From Bacillota bacterium (lineage in GTDB: Bacteria > Bacillota > Clostridia > Christensenellales > Aristaeellaceae): a DNA stretch of 64,000 nucleotides. The position numbers and the translations under genes are program-made. The notes under the pieces are model-generated. The model was given only the letters and a program-made list of their open reading frames with translations. It was not told the DNA's origin and made no database searches. Positions 28,107 to 36,537 of this stretch are shown piece after piece. Numbering within the stretch: position 1 is the stretch's first letter; the number at the start of each line of letters is the position of its first letter. The stretch is taken from the NCBI GenBank assembly GCA_963169565.1, contig CAUJDI010000063.1, positions 45,401-109,400 of the forward strand. The letters are read 5' to 3'.

Positions 28107-28161
28107 ATAAATAGACAGAACGCGGAGTCTGCCTCTGCATTTTGTCCGGATGCCGAAGGGT

Positions 28162-28881
28162 CTATACGTTCCTGGTGCGGACCGTCTGAATATCCGTATT
28201 CTCAGACAGCTGACTGACCATGTCTGAGAAATGAAGGTTCGAAGGCAGGTGGAGCGTATACAGGTTTGTATATACGTTTTGCTCCGGCTTTTCGGCTTCA
28301 GGGACGTGTTCAATGTGAAAGTCGATATCCAGCACTTTTATATTGTTTTTTTGAAGGTAATCATTGATATAGGGCAGCGCGGCCGGCCGGTTGGTGAAGC
28401 GGATCTCGACCCTCTTAACCGTGTTCACATGGATCACCTGCTGCAGCCCGATCAGCACCATCATGATGAATCCGCAGATGATCAGGGCGAGCAAGTAGTA
28501 GCCAAAGCCGATCAGCAGGCCGAGGCAGGCGACATTCCACAGGCTGGCCGCGGTGGTCAGGCCGGAAATTTTCTTCTGTGAGATAAAGATCGTCCCCGCT
28601 CCCAGAAAACCGATGCCGGAGATGACCTGGGCAGAAATGCGGCCGATGGAAACGCTTACCATCCCTTCGCTGCCGAAGGTGAGGATCGATTCTGTCAGCA
28701 GGCATTCCAGCACAGCCGCGAGCGCCGCGCCCAGGCAGACCAGGCTGTGCGTCCTCATCCCGGCGGGACGGTTTTTATACTCCCGCTCGATCCCGATGAT
28801 GCACCCGACCGTCACGGCAGCGATCAGCCGGATCAGCGCTTCATACCAGGTAAAGTCTCTCGCCTGTATCAATATTTCCAA
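28162..28881 (-). CDS. MgtC/SapB family membrane protein
   Basis: 239 residues with a TTG start (28879-28881) spaced from GGAGGGG; earlier Mets are upstream of or at the predicted transcription start. Four to five helices (about 15-150) with GIEREYKNRPAGMRTHSLVCLGAAL and GIGFLGAGTIF, the family hallmarks, then a soluble ACT-like C-terminal domain (about 160-239). MgtC proteins act in magnesium stress and membrane energetics rather than as transporters. No magnesium riboswitch is visible in its short leader. Confidence 0.9.
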   Translation of the reverse strand: MEILIQARDFTWYEALIRLIAAVTVGCIIGIEREYKNRPAGMRTHSLVCLGAALAAVLECLLTESILTFGSEGMVSVSIGRISAQVISGIGFLGAGTIFISQKKISGLTTAASLWNVACLGLLIGFGYYLLALIICGFIMMVLIGLQQVIHVNTVKRVEIRFTNRPAALPYINDYLQKNNIKVLDIDFHIEHVPEAEKPEQNVYTNLYTLHLPSNLHFSDMVSQLSENTDIQTVRTRNV

Positions 28882-28928
28882 CCTGATCCCCTCCTCGCAA
28901 TGTATACATCTCCCATTGATTATGTTGG

Positions 28929-28957
28929 ATAATATCATGTTCATCGGACAATTGAAA
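28929..28957 (-). promoter_or_regulatory. Possible sigma-A-type promoter for mgtC-like gene
   Basis: Minus strand TTTCAA (28952-28957), 17-nt spacer, TATTAT (28929-28934). It would start transcription near 28922 and supports the TTG start at 28881. The rest of 28958-29072 shows no gene. Confidence 0.45.
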
Positions 28958-29072
28958 TGCCCTTGATCTCTTTCCCGATCATTTTATTTCAGTTTGTTCA
29001 CACTGCGTTTTCAACGGAACAGGTGTTCATTCAGTTCGCATCATGGTAATATGGTCGCCCGGAGGGATCAAG

Positions 29073-29930
29073 ATGGAACAAGCCTGGCTGGTGGTCAATG
29101 CCTTTCTGCGCAGCGGCACTTTCAGGGAGACGGAAAACGCTTTGCTTGCCGCAGCCCGGCGCGCGGGCCTTCGCATGCGCGTGATGACGAACGACTCCTT
29201 TATTGCCGCCGATTGTCTTGATTTCAGCCCTCCCGCCGCGCTGTTCTTTGATAAGGACATCCGTCTGGCACAGCGCATGGAGGCAGCCGGCATGCGCCTT
29301 TTCAACCCGGCCCGCGCGATCGCCGTCTGCGACGACAAGACCGCGACGGCGCTGGCGATCACGGAAGCGGGGCTGCCGCAGCCTGAGACCATCCTCTGTC
29401 CAAAGACTTTTCCGGGCGTCGGATATCCGGACACCCGCTTCCTTGACGGGGTCATCAACAGTCTCGGCTTCCCCATGGTGGTCAAGGAGGGTCACGGCTC
29501 ATTCGGAAACCAGGTGTATCTGCTGAGTGACAGGGATGATCTTCTTCGGCTGCTGAACAGGATCGACGATAAGCCCCTTCTGTTCCAGCGTTTCATCAGC
29601 GAATCCGCGGGACATGACCTCAGGGTCTACGTGGTCGGCGGCGCGGTAGCCGCGGCGATCCAGCGGGAGAACCGGAAAGGGGATTTCCGCGCCAATATCG
29701 AGCATGGCGGAACAGCCAGCGCCTACGCGCCCACAAGGGAAGAAGCATCGCTGGCTGTCGCGGCATGCCGCGCCTGCGGCGCTGATTTCGCGGGCGTCGA
29801 CCTGCTGGTCTCCGATCATGGCCCGCTCGTCTGCGAAGTCAACTCAAACGCGCATTTCCTCGGGCTGACAGCCGCCACCGGCGTCAACCCGGCCGATCAT
29901 ATCGTCAGTCTTGTGAAAAACAGCTTATGA
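29073..29930 (+). CDS. RimK-like ATP-grasp ligase (first of a tandem pair)
   Basis: 285 residues, cytoplasmic. Pre-ATP-grasp domain (about 1-90), then the ATP-grasp fold: VVKEGHGSFGNQVYL (Lys near 138), LLFQRFISESAGHDLRVYVVGG, GGTASAYAPT, and the metal-binding CEVNSNAHFLGL with Glu255-x-Asn257. This is the RimK group, which forms amide bonds with amino acids (for example glutamate tails on S6, cofactors or LysW). The substrate cannot be told. GGAGGGATCAAG precedes ATG 29073. It overlaps the next ligase gene by 4 bp. Confidence 0.85.
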   Translation: MEQAWLVVNAFLRSGTFRETENALLAAARRAGLRMRVMTNDSFIAADCLDFSPPAALFFDKDIRLAQRMEAAGMRLFNPARAIAVCDDKTATALAITEAGLPQPETILCPKTFPGVGYPDTRFLDGVINSLGFPMVVKEGHGSFGNQVYLLSDRDDLLRLLNRIDDKPLLFQRFISESAGHDLRVYVVGGAVAAAIQRENRKGDFRANIEHGGTASAYAPTREEASLAVAACRACGADFAGVDLLVSDHGPLVCEVNSNAHFLGLTAATGVNPADHIVSLVKNSL

Positions 29931-30763
29931 AACCGATCTGGCTCGTCTATGAACGGAGCAACGTGGAGCGGAACCGGTTCTTCATCGACCGGTGGTTTGA
30001 CGCCGCCAGGAGGAGGGGCGTCGGGATCAGCCTGGTGATGGATGATGAGATCCGCTGCGGCATCAGGGAGAATAAGCCATTCATCGCTCACCGGGACAGT
30101 CTTCCCCTGCCCATGGCGGCGGTGATGCGGCTGAACAGGCCCCTGCTGACAGCGCATTTTGAACATACAGGCATCCCCTGCTTCAATAACGCGCACGTCG
30201 CCCGGATCTGCAACGACAAGCGGCTGACCCACCAGGCGGTATCAGGTCTTGCGCCAATGATGGAAACCGTGTTTATGAACGAAATGGAGAAGGATCCGCC
30301 TTTCCCCTACCCCTTCGTACTAAAGAGCGCACAGGGCTGCGGAGGCCGCCAGGTCTATCTGGTGAGCGGCCATGAAACCTTCCGCGCCGCGCTTGAGGCG
30401 ATCCGCCCCGACGGCGCGCTGGCCCAGATCAAATGTGACACGCCGGGTAGGGATGTTCGCGTCTATGTTCTTGGCAACCGGATCAGAAAAGTCATGCTTC
30501 GGTTTTCATCCGTTGATTTCCGCAGCAATATCGGCCAGGGCGGCAGCTTCTCGCCGTATGAACTGACGGCGGATGAACGGAAGATGGTTCAGGACATCAT
30601 GGCGCTGTTCGATTTTGGCCTGGCGGGGATCGACTTCATCTTCCACCGGGGCAGGCTCGTTTTCAACGAGATCGAGGACGCGGTGGGAACGCGGATGCTG
30701 TACGCAAACGGCATTGACATCGTCAGCGAGTACCTCGACCTCATCCTTGACCGTCTGGGCTGA
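29927..30763 (+). CDS. RimK-like ATP-grasp ligase (second of a tandem pair)
   Basis: 278 residues, same architecture as its upstream neighbour but clearly diverged. Conserved: CNDKRLTHQAVSGL, FVLKSAQGCGGRQVYLV, CDTPGRDVRVYVLGN, FRSNIGQGGSF and LAGIDFIFHRG. The metal-ligand motif usually read as E-x-N is here NEIEDAVGTRML (Asn247 to Asp251), as in some other non-RimK ATP-grasp enzymes. The ATGA start overlap implies stoichiometric production with the first ligase, hence either a heteromer or two steps of one pathway. Confidence 0.82.
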   Translation: MKPIWLVYERSNVERNRFFIDRWFDAARRRGVGISLVMDDEIRCGIRENKPFIAHRDSLPLPMAAVMRLNRPLLTAHFEHTGIPCFNNAHVARICNDKRLTHQAVSGLAPMMETVFMNEMEKDPPFPYPFVLKSAQGCGGRQVYLVSGHETFRAALEAIRPDGALAQIKCDTPGRDVRVYVLGNRIRKVMLRFSSVDFRSNIGQGGSFSPYELTADERKMVQDIMALFDFGLAGIDFIFHRGRLVFNEIEDAVGTRMLYANGIDIVSEYLDLILDRLG

Positions 30764-30797
30764 ATCAGCACCGGTCCCATGGCGGGATCCCGTCAAC

Positions 30798-30826
30798 TTG
30801 ATAACAGGCTTTCCATGGTTTATACT
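30798..30826 (+). promoter_or_regulatory. Sigma-A-type promoter for the Smr protein gene
   Basis: TTGATA (30798-30803), 17-nt spacer, TATACT (30821-30826). Predicted start near 30833. It rules out the in-frame ATG at 30828 and supports the TTG at 30855. Confidence 0.65.
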
Positions 30827-30854
30827 GATGGCGTTTTCAGGCGAGGTGAAGCGG

Positions 30855-31091
30855 TTGGACGTTGACCTTCACGGGATGAACCTGTACCAGGCGCGGATCG
30901 CTCTTGCCGGCGCGTTTAGGAGAGCGACATCCGCTGACTATCGTATGCGTGTCATCCACGGTTACCGTCAGGGCAGCACGATCAAGGACATGGTCATGAA
31001 CGAGTTCAGTCACCACCCCCGCGTCCTGCGCGTTGAAAACACACCGAACCCCGGAGAGACCGTGTTTGTCCTCAGGGAGTTATACTCTTAA
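30855..31091 (+). CDS. Small Smr-domain protein
   Basis: 78 residues, an isolated Smr domain: LDVDLHGMNLYQARIAL (the D-x-H-G motif), MRVIHGYRQGSTIKDMV (the H-G-x-G motif) and a C-terminal VFVLREL strand. Smr domains, as at the end of MutS2, nick or bind DNA or RNA. I chose TTG 30855 because GAGGTG at 30843-30848 is an SD with 6-nt spacing and a promoter lies just upstream; GTG 30846 would be inside the SD. The CotH gene begins 10 nt downstream. Confidence 0.85.
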   Translation: MDVDLHGMNLYQARIALAGAFRRATSADYRMRVIHGYRQGSTIKDMVMNEFSHHPRVLRVENTPNPGETVFVLRELYS

Positions 31092-31100
31092 GGAGTGACG

Positions 31101-34100
31101 ATGCCCAACCGTTCAAACAGGCCGAGGATCCAGAGAAAGCGGCGCAGCGAACCGCGCCTCGGACTGCTTTTCTTCAGCGCGGTCATCATTGTCCTGCTGC
31201 TGATCCTCGCCCCCAAGGAACCGACCAACAAGGCGCTGAACCTCAATCCCGACGGAACGCTGACCAGCGTCCACGAAGGGCTGAGAATCAGCGAGATCAT
31301 GGCTGACAACGCCTCCGCGCTGCCGGATGAGTCCGGGAACTTCCCCGATTGGGTGGAACTGGTCAACATATCAGACCACACCATCAGCCTGGAAGGGCTC
31401 TCCCTGTCCAACCGCCCGGACAGGGCACGGTTCATCTTCCCGGCTTTCAGCCTTGAACCAGGCGGGCGCGTCATCGTTTTCTGCGACAATACCAACCAGA
31501 ATGACCCGTCAAAGCCTTTTCACGCGAAGTTCAAGCTTTCCAGCATCTCGTGCAATGTGTACCTCTTTGATACGACGGGATACGCGCTGGACAAGGTTGA
31601 AAACGTTCCGACCCTGAACGCGAATGAGACCTGGGCACTGCAGGATGACGGGACCTTCCTGAAAAGCGATCTGTATACCCCCGGTCATCCCAATGACCAG
31701 GCAGGTTATGACGCCTACATGAGCGGCTACATCATCAGTTCCGGCCAGCTGGTGATCAACGAGATCTGCCCAGCGCCGCGGTCCGGGCTCCGGGATGAGG
31801 ATGACGAGCTGAGCGATTGGATCGAGCTGAAGAACAACAGCGGAGAGATCATCGACCTGAGCCGGTTTGCCCTGTCTGACAACGAGCAGCGGCCGGTCAA
31901 GTGGGTCTTTCCCGAAGGCTCCTACATCGCGCCGAACGGATACTACCTTGTTTTCGCCTCCGGCAAGAACAGGAGCAATCCCGGGGGCTATCCCCATGCA
32001 GACTTTTCCCTTTCAGGCGAAGGGGAGACGCTGACCCTGTCCACCCGGCAGGGGCAGCTGCTGGACCGGATCACGTATGAAACGATGCCGGCCGACCATA
32101 GCTTCGGGCGGGATGAAAGCGACGGCAGCTGGAAGACCTTCACCATTCCGACGCCGGGCGCTCCGAACAATGCGATCGGCTTCAGCATGGCGGAGAACTA
32201 CCTGCGCGCCACAAACCCCACGGGGGTGTATATCAGCGAGATCATGAGCAGCAATGACACCGTCATTGCCGCCGCCGGCTACCCGGTGAGCGACTGGGTC
32301 GAGATCCACAATGCCGGCAGCGAGGTCAGGGACATCAGCCGGTGGGGGCTGTCCGACAGCGTGACCTGGCCAAGGAAGTGGCAGTTCCCCCAGGGAACAA
32401 GCATCTGGCCGGGTGAATACAAGATCGTCCTGCTGGATAAAAGCAAGACGCCTGGTTCTGATGCAGCGGCGCTGCACGCCAATTATGCGGTCGCGCGGGC
32501 AGGCGGGGAGGTCATGACGCTGTCGACACCGGAGGGCAGGGTGCTGGACAGGATCGTTACGCCAGAGATCCCCACGGACATATCCTACGGCCGTACCCTC
32601 GGGATGGATGGCTTTTTTTATTATGACGCGCCAACGCCCGGATCTGCCAACGGCACCGGCTTTACCGGCTTCGCGCCCCAGCCGTCCTTTTCCCTCAGCG
32701 GCGGCCTGTACCGCGAGAACGTCACCGTCAGCATCAACATCCCCGCAGGCAGCGAAGTGCGATACACCCTGGACGGATCCATCCCCACCATTTCAAACGG
32801 GATCATTTACAGCGGGCCGATCGAAATCAGGGACACCGCGGTGCTTCGGGCGCGCGCTTTTATCGGCGGCCTGCAGCCTTCCGCCCCCATCACGGCAACC
32901 TACGTACTGAAGACCTATTTCTCCCTGCCCGTGGTCTGCCTGACGGCTGACCCCATGGAGCTTTGGGACGGTAAGACCGGGATGCTGGCGGCCGGCGACG
33001 GGATCAACCTGCTCCAATACGAGAAGATCCCGTTCAGCAATCCTTCTCCGGTATACAGGCTTCACGGCAAAGTGCAGCGCCCCGGCTACGCGGAGATGTT
33101 CAACAGCGATACAGGGGAACAGGTTTTCAGCCAGGGCGTCACCTTCGGGCTGATCGGGCAATACTCCCTTGATATCCCGCAGAAATCATTCAAGGTCACC
33201 TCAAGGGCGAAATACGGAAACAAGTACTTCAACGCCGCGCTGTTTGAGGATCGTCCCTATGATCAGTACAAGTCCTTCGTTCTTCGCGTCAGCGGGAACG
33301 ACGCGGTCTGGACCAGAATGGTGGACGGCGTCCAGTCCCGCCTGGTCGACCAGCTGAACACCACCGTCATCCACCAGGCCTGGAAGCCCGTCATCGTCTA
33401 TCTCAACGGGCAGTACTGGGGACACTACAATATGCGCGAGCGTGTCAGCAGGCACTTTGTCGCTCAGCATGAAGGCATTCCGCTGGAAGAGGCGGACAAC
33501 ATGACCATCCTTGAGGGAAACAGCAAATCCTTCTGGGGCAGCAACGCCGAGTACAGGGAGCTGCTCACTAAGGCAAAGACGCTTTCCCCCGGCAAAAATC
33601 CTGATGATCTGAAGTACCTGACCGACAGGATCGACGTTGAGAATTATTTCGACTATATGATCTTCGAGGCGTTCTTTGCCAACACAGATACCGGCAACAT
33701 CCGCTACTATAAGGTGCCCGGCGGCAAATGGAAATGGATCCTTTTTGACATGGACTACGGCCTGTTCAACTCAAGCGCGAACGGCATCCGGAATATCCTC
33801 AACCCAAAGGGCACAGGGGTCAACAATGCGATCGACAACACGCTCATCCGGAAACTGCTTGAAAACAATGAAATGAAAGACCAGTTCCTGCGCAGGTTCG
33901 GGGAGATCTTCCGTCAGCTGACGACGGAAGTGATGCTCCGGCAGATCCAGGAGTGCTACGACCTGCTTCAGCCCGAGATGATGATGCACTTTGAGCGCTG
34001 GGCTTCCTTCAACCTCAAGAGCATTTCATCAGAGCAGCCTCAGACGGTCGACGGCTGCATGCGCTACTGGAACCAGCGCGTGGACAGGCTTAAAAATGTG

Positions 34101-34217
34101 GTCAAGAAGCGGCCGACCATCTGCTGGGATCAGGTCAAGGAGTGGTTCAGCCTGTCAGACGCGCAGATGCAGTCCTACTTCGGCCCCCGGCCAGTGATGC
34201 CGGCTGACGCGATTTAG
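31101..34217 (+). CDS. Membrane-anchored lamin-tail-domain / CotH kinase surface protein
   Basis: 1038 residues. Order: basic N-terminus, one membrane anchor (20-38), three lamin-tail domains starting near 61, 217 and 376 (each with a I-S/N-E-I core and W-x-E-L/I), a chitobiase-type beta domain (about 528-605, VRYTLDGSIPT), then a CotH kinase domain (about 611-1000) with SFVLRVSGNDAVW, NTGNIRYYK-like and WILFDMDYGLF. CotH in Bacillus phosphorylates spore-coat proteins; non-sporulating bacteria also carry it on the surface. The ATG at 31101 follows AAGGAG by 5 nt; GTG 31095 overlaps the SD. Confidence 0.86.
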   Translation: MPNRSNRPRIQRKRRSEPRLGLLFFSAVIIVLLLILAPKEPTNKALNLNPDGTLTSVHEGLRISEIMADNASALPDESGNFPDWVELVNISDHTISLEGLSLSNRPDRARFIFPAFSLEPGGRVIVFCDNTNQNDPSKPFHAKFKLSSISCNVYLFDTTGYALDKVENVPTLNANETWALQDDGTFLKSDLYTPGHPNDQAGYDAYMSGYIISSGQLVINEICPAPRSGLRDEDDELSDWIELKNNSGEIIDLSRFALSDNEQRPVKWVFPEGSYIAPNGYYLVFASGKNRSNPGGYPHADFSLSGEGETLTLSTRQGQLLDRITYETMPADHSFGRDESDGSWKTFTIPTPGAPNNAIGFSMAENYLRATNPTGVYISEIMSSNDTVIAAAGYPVSDWVEIHNAGSEVRDISRWGLSDSVTWPRKWQFPQGTSIWPGEYKIVLLDKSKTPGSDAAALHANYAVARAGGEVMTLSTPEGRVLDRIVTPEIPTDISYGRTLGMDGFFYYDAPTPGSANGTGFTGFAPQPSFSLSGGLYRENVTVSINIPAGSEVRYTLDGSIPTISNGIIYSGPIEIRDTAVLRARAFIGGLQPSAPITATYVLKTYFSLPVVCLTADPMELWDGKTGMLAAGDGINLLQYEKIPFSNPSPVYRLHGKVQRPGYAEMFNSDTGEQVFSQGVTFGLIGQYSLDIPQKSFKVTSRAKYGNKYFNAALFEDRPYDQYKSFVLRVSGNDAVWTRMVDGVQSRLVDQLNTTVIHQAWKPVIVYLNGQYWGHYNMRERVSRHFVAQHEGIPLEEADNMTILEGNSKSFWGSNAEYRELLTKAKTLSPGKNPDDLKYLTDRIDVENYFDYMIFEAFFANTDTGNIRYYKVPGGKWKWILFDMDYGLFNSSANGIRNILNPKGTGVNNAIDNTLIRKLLENNEMKDQFLRRFGEIFRQLTTEVMLRQIQECYDLLQPEMMMHFERWASFNLKSISSEQPQTVDGCMRYWNQRVDRLKNVVKKRPTICWDQVKEWFSLSDAQMQSYFGPRPVMPADAI

Positions 34218-34246
34218 GTTGCAGCATCCTTTCAGGGATATCGCAG

Positions 34247-34268
34247 TGTCCCGGATCCATCCGGGACA
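34247..34268. repeat. Perfect inverted repeat after the CotH gene
   Basis: TGTCCCGGAT (34247-34256) and its exact reverse complement (34259-34268) separated by CC. It could end CotH transcription as a hairpin but no T-run follows; it might instead be a protein-binding dyad. Confidence 0.6.
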
Positions 34269-34306
34269 CCGACGGGACAGTTCCAGCTCATTCAGCATGC
34301 ATTCGC

Positions 34307-34335
34307 TTGCGTCTCAGCCCCTGTTATGATATAAA
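34307..34335 (+). promoter_or_regulatory. Sigma-A-type promoter for the M28 peptidase gene
   Basis: TTGCGT (34307-34312), 17-nt spacer, TATAAA (34330-34335). A dyad, ATCGACA (34335-34341) and TGTCGAT (34355-34361), covers the expected transcription start and ends at the SD, so it may be an operator or a 5' hairpin. Confidence 0.5.
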
Positions 34336-34371
34336 TCGACAGAAACATAAATTTTGTCGATGGAGGGTTCT

Positions 34372-36078
34372 ATGGATAAGAGGAAGATCGCCACAGTCCT
34401 GCTCCTCGTCACGGCACTCGTTCTGGGCGTTCTTTTCGGTGTACGCCAGATCCTGCCTCCTCCTGCACCAGAGAACCTCAGCGAGGAATACATCACCGTT
34501 TCACAGGCTGGCAGTGAGCCAAACCTGAGCCTGATGCTCCAGCATATCCGCCAGATGGCATCCAAGGTCCACAGCGTTGACAGCGAGGGCATCAAAACCA
34601 CGCACGCCTATCTGCTTCAGCAGCTTGGTGCGATGGGGTTTGACGCGCGGATGGATGAGTACATGCTGAGCATGGATGAAGTCCTGGCCCTCCAGAAGGA
34701 GCGGGCCGAATACCGTCAGGTGGTTTTTGATGAAACGGAAGAGAGCAACCGCGATTACTCCGGCATCGGCGACAAGCCGACGATGAACCTGACAAATATC
34801 TACGCTCATGTCGATGCGCCGGGCACGCAGGAGACGATCATCTTCATGGCGCATACGGACAGCGTAAAAATGGGACCGGGCGCTTTTGATGACATCGTGT
34901 CCGTCGCTTCCCTGCTGGAAGGCATGCGCCAGCTGAAGCACATGACACCGAAAAGGGATCTGCTCTTCCTGTTTACGGACGGAGAGGAACAGGGGTTGCT
35001 GGGGGCGGCAAAATTCGTCAAAGACCATCCGGAATACCGCGGCATCACCCGGCTGGTCATCAACATCGAGGCAAGGGGAAACAAAGGGTCGCTGCTCATG
35101 TTTGAAACGACGCCCGCCAATCTGGGCATCGTGACGGAATATTCGAAAGCAGTCAGCAGGCCGGTGTCCTTTTCGATTGCGACCGCCGTATACAGAAGCA
35201 TGCACAATGACACAGACCTGACACGCTTCATCATGGACGGTTATCCGGGCATGAACCTCTCCGTGATCCAGGGTGCGGATGTCTATCATACTGCCCGGGA
35301 TAGCTACGAGACCTTCAGCCGCAGCAGTGCCCGGCACTATCTTGATACGGTCACCGAGCTGGTGGCCCATTTTGCGCAGGAGGAGAAGCTGGAGATCGAA
35401 TCGGGGGAAGATTCGGTCCACTTCCCGCTGATGTCCGGGAACCTGGTCGTTTTCCCGCAGAGCGTCGCGAACGCGATCGCTTATGCGGCATTCATTCTGA
35501 CGCTGGCCGCATGCGGCTGGCTGGTTGCAAGCAAGAAAGCCAGCCTCGGCGCAGTGCTGGCTTCATCGGGCCTTCAGTTGGCGTTGACGGCAGTATCAGG
35601 CGCCCTGTCCTTCCTGGTTGTCAGATTGACCCTGAACTCCTTCCGTCTGTCCGGTTTCAAGGATACCGATCCCATCTTCTACGCCCTCATCGGGATTTCC
35701 ACAATCATCAGCTTTCTTCTCTTCAGGCTCCTGTCAAGAAAGGCCAGACAGCCATTCTCACCCGCGCTGGGAGTCCTTCTGGTTCCCTCCGTTCTGGCCT
35801 TCGCTACAACCTTCCTCTTCCCTGCCGTGACCTACCTCTTCTCCCTCACGGTATTGTCCGGCGTGATCGTTATCCTCCTCAGCATCATTTTCCGCCCGGG
35901 CGCAGCCCTGTACAACGCGATGGGCATATTCCTGACGCTGCTGCTCTTTGTGCCGATCGTGCTGCTGGTCTATGTCGCACTTGGTTACAAGTCAGCATAC
36001 CTGTCAGTTGCCCTGGCACAGATCCCGTTGACAATGATATGGGGCCTGATGTCCCTTGTGAAGAGGGAAGAAAAGTAG
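34372..36078 (+). CDS. Membrane-bound M28 family metallopeptidase (ERMP1-like layout)
   Basis: 568 residues. One N-terminal anchor (about 7-25), an extracellular zinc aminopeptidase domain (about 55-330) with MAHTDSV, GAFDDIVSVASLLEG, LFTDGEEQGLLGA, NIEARGNKG and YHTARDSYE, giving the two-zinc H-D-E-E-H set, then about seven membrane helices (365-560). The layout resembles eukaryotic endoplasmic-reticulum metallopeptidase 1 and some bacterial vacuolar-type aminopeptidases. Start ATG 34372 follows GGAGGGTTCT; earlier codons overlap the dyad. Probably trims peptides outside the membrane. Confidence 0.86.
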   Translation: MDKRKIATVLLLVTALVLGVLFGVRQILPPPAPENLSEEYITVSQAGSEPNLSLMLQHIRQMASKVHSVDSEGIKTTHAYLLQQLGAMGFDARMDEYMLSMDEVLALQKERAEYRQVVFDETEESNRDYSGIGDKPTMNLTNIYAHVDAPGTQETIIFMAHTDSVKMGPGAFDDIVSVASLLEGMRQLKHMTPKRDLLFLFTDGEEQGLLGAAKFVKDHPEYRGITRLVINIEARGNKGSLLMFETTPANLGIVTEYSKAVSRPVSFSIATAVYRSMHNDTDLTRFIMDGYPGMNLSVIQGADVYHTARDSYETFSRSSARHYLDTVTELVAHFAQEEKLEIESGEDSVHFPLMSGNLVVFPQSVANAIAYAAFILTLAACGWLVASKKASLGAVLASSGLQLALTAVSGALSFLVVRLTLNSFRLSGFKDTDPIFYALIGISTIISFLLFRLLSRKARQPFSPALGVLLVPSVLAFATTFLFPAVTYLFSLTVLSGVIVILLSIIFRPGAALYNAMGIFLTLLLFVPIVLLVYVALGYKSAYLSVALAQIPLTMIWGLMSLVKREEK

Positions 36079-36104
36079 CTGAAGTGCTCATTGATGATCA
36101 TATG

Positions 36105-36139
36105 AAAAAAGAGGGATGGTCTGCCGCCCCTCTTTTTTT
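36105..36139. terminator. Bidirectional terminator between the M28 gene and the Gly-rich gene
   Basis: AAAAAAGAGGG (36105-36115) pairs with CCCCTCTTTTTTT (36127-36139). T-runs exist on both strands, serving both convergent genes. Confidence 0.8.
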
Positions 36140-36149
36140 GCGGATCTCA

Positions 36150-36440
36150 CTATTTCTTGCTGGTCGCCTTCCTGACCGCCCCGGCGATCGCCATGACCAC
36201 GCTTCCGCCGACACCGCCGCCCAATACGCTCGCGATGATGCTTTCCAGGCTGGGGCTGCCGCCGGTTGACGCGCCGATGCCCAGTAACCCAAGCAATTGG
36301 CCGCCGAGGCCTCCCCCAACGATGCCGGCAACGGAGTTGCCAATGTTTCCAAGCGAAATCATCGGCGCTGCCCGACCGGCCGCGTTGCCGCCCGCAGCAC
36401 CTGAAACCAGCTGGTTAATGATCTGTAGAATCCCCGTCAT
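36150..36440 (-). CDS. Small glycine-rich hydrophobic protein, unknown function
   Basis: 96 residues, about a quarter glycine, with GxxxG-type glycine-zipper runs (AGIVGGGLGGQLLGLLG near 38-54; SVLGGGVGGSVVMAIAGAV near 71-89) and a basic tail RKATSKK. No signal peptide or catalytic motif. Such sequences may insert in membranes or self-associate. A weak SD, GGCGG, precedes the ATG. It lies 97 nt after the GNAT-Nudix gene and may share its transcript. I do not recognise a function. Confidence 0.6.
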   Translation of the reverse strand: MTGILQIINQLVSGAAGGNAAGRAAPMISLGNIGNSVAGIVGGGLGGQLLGLLGIGASTGGSPSLESIIASVLGGGVGGSVVMAIAGAVRKATSKK

Positions 36441-36537
36441 TTCATCCGCCCCGCCTTTTCAAAGTATGGAAACAGCTGCTGTAGGATCCCACGGTATTTT
36501 ATCCGGTATCCAAAAGGATAACGGCAAGGTCGGCTGA

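Noticed and set aside
28107..28161. Possible terminator between the kinase and mgtC genes
   Set aside because: Only a short, weak stem around AGAC/GTCT and no T-run of useful length; not strong enough to annotate.
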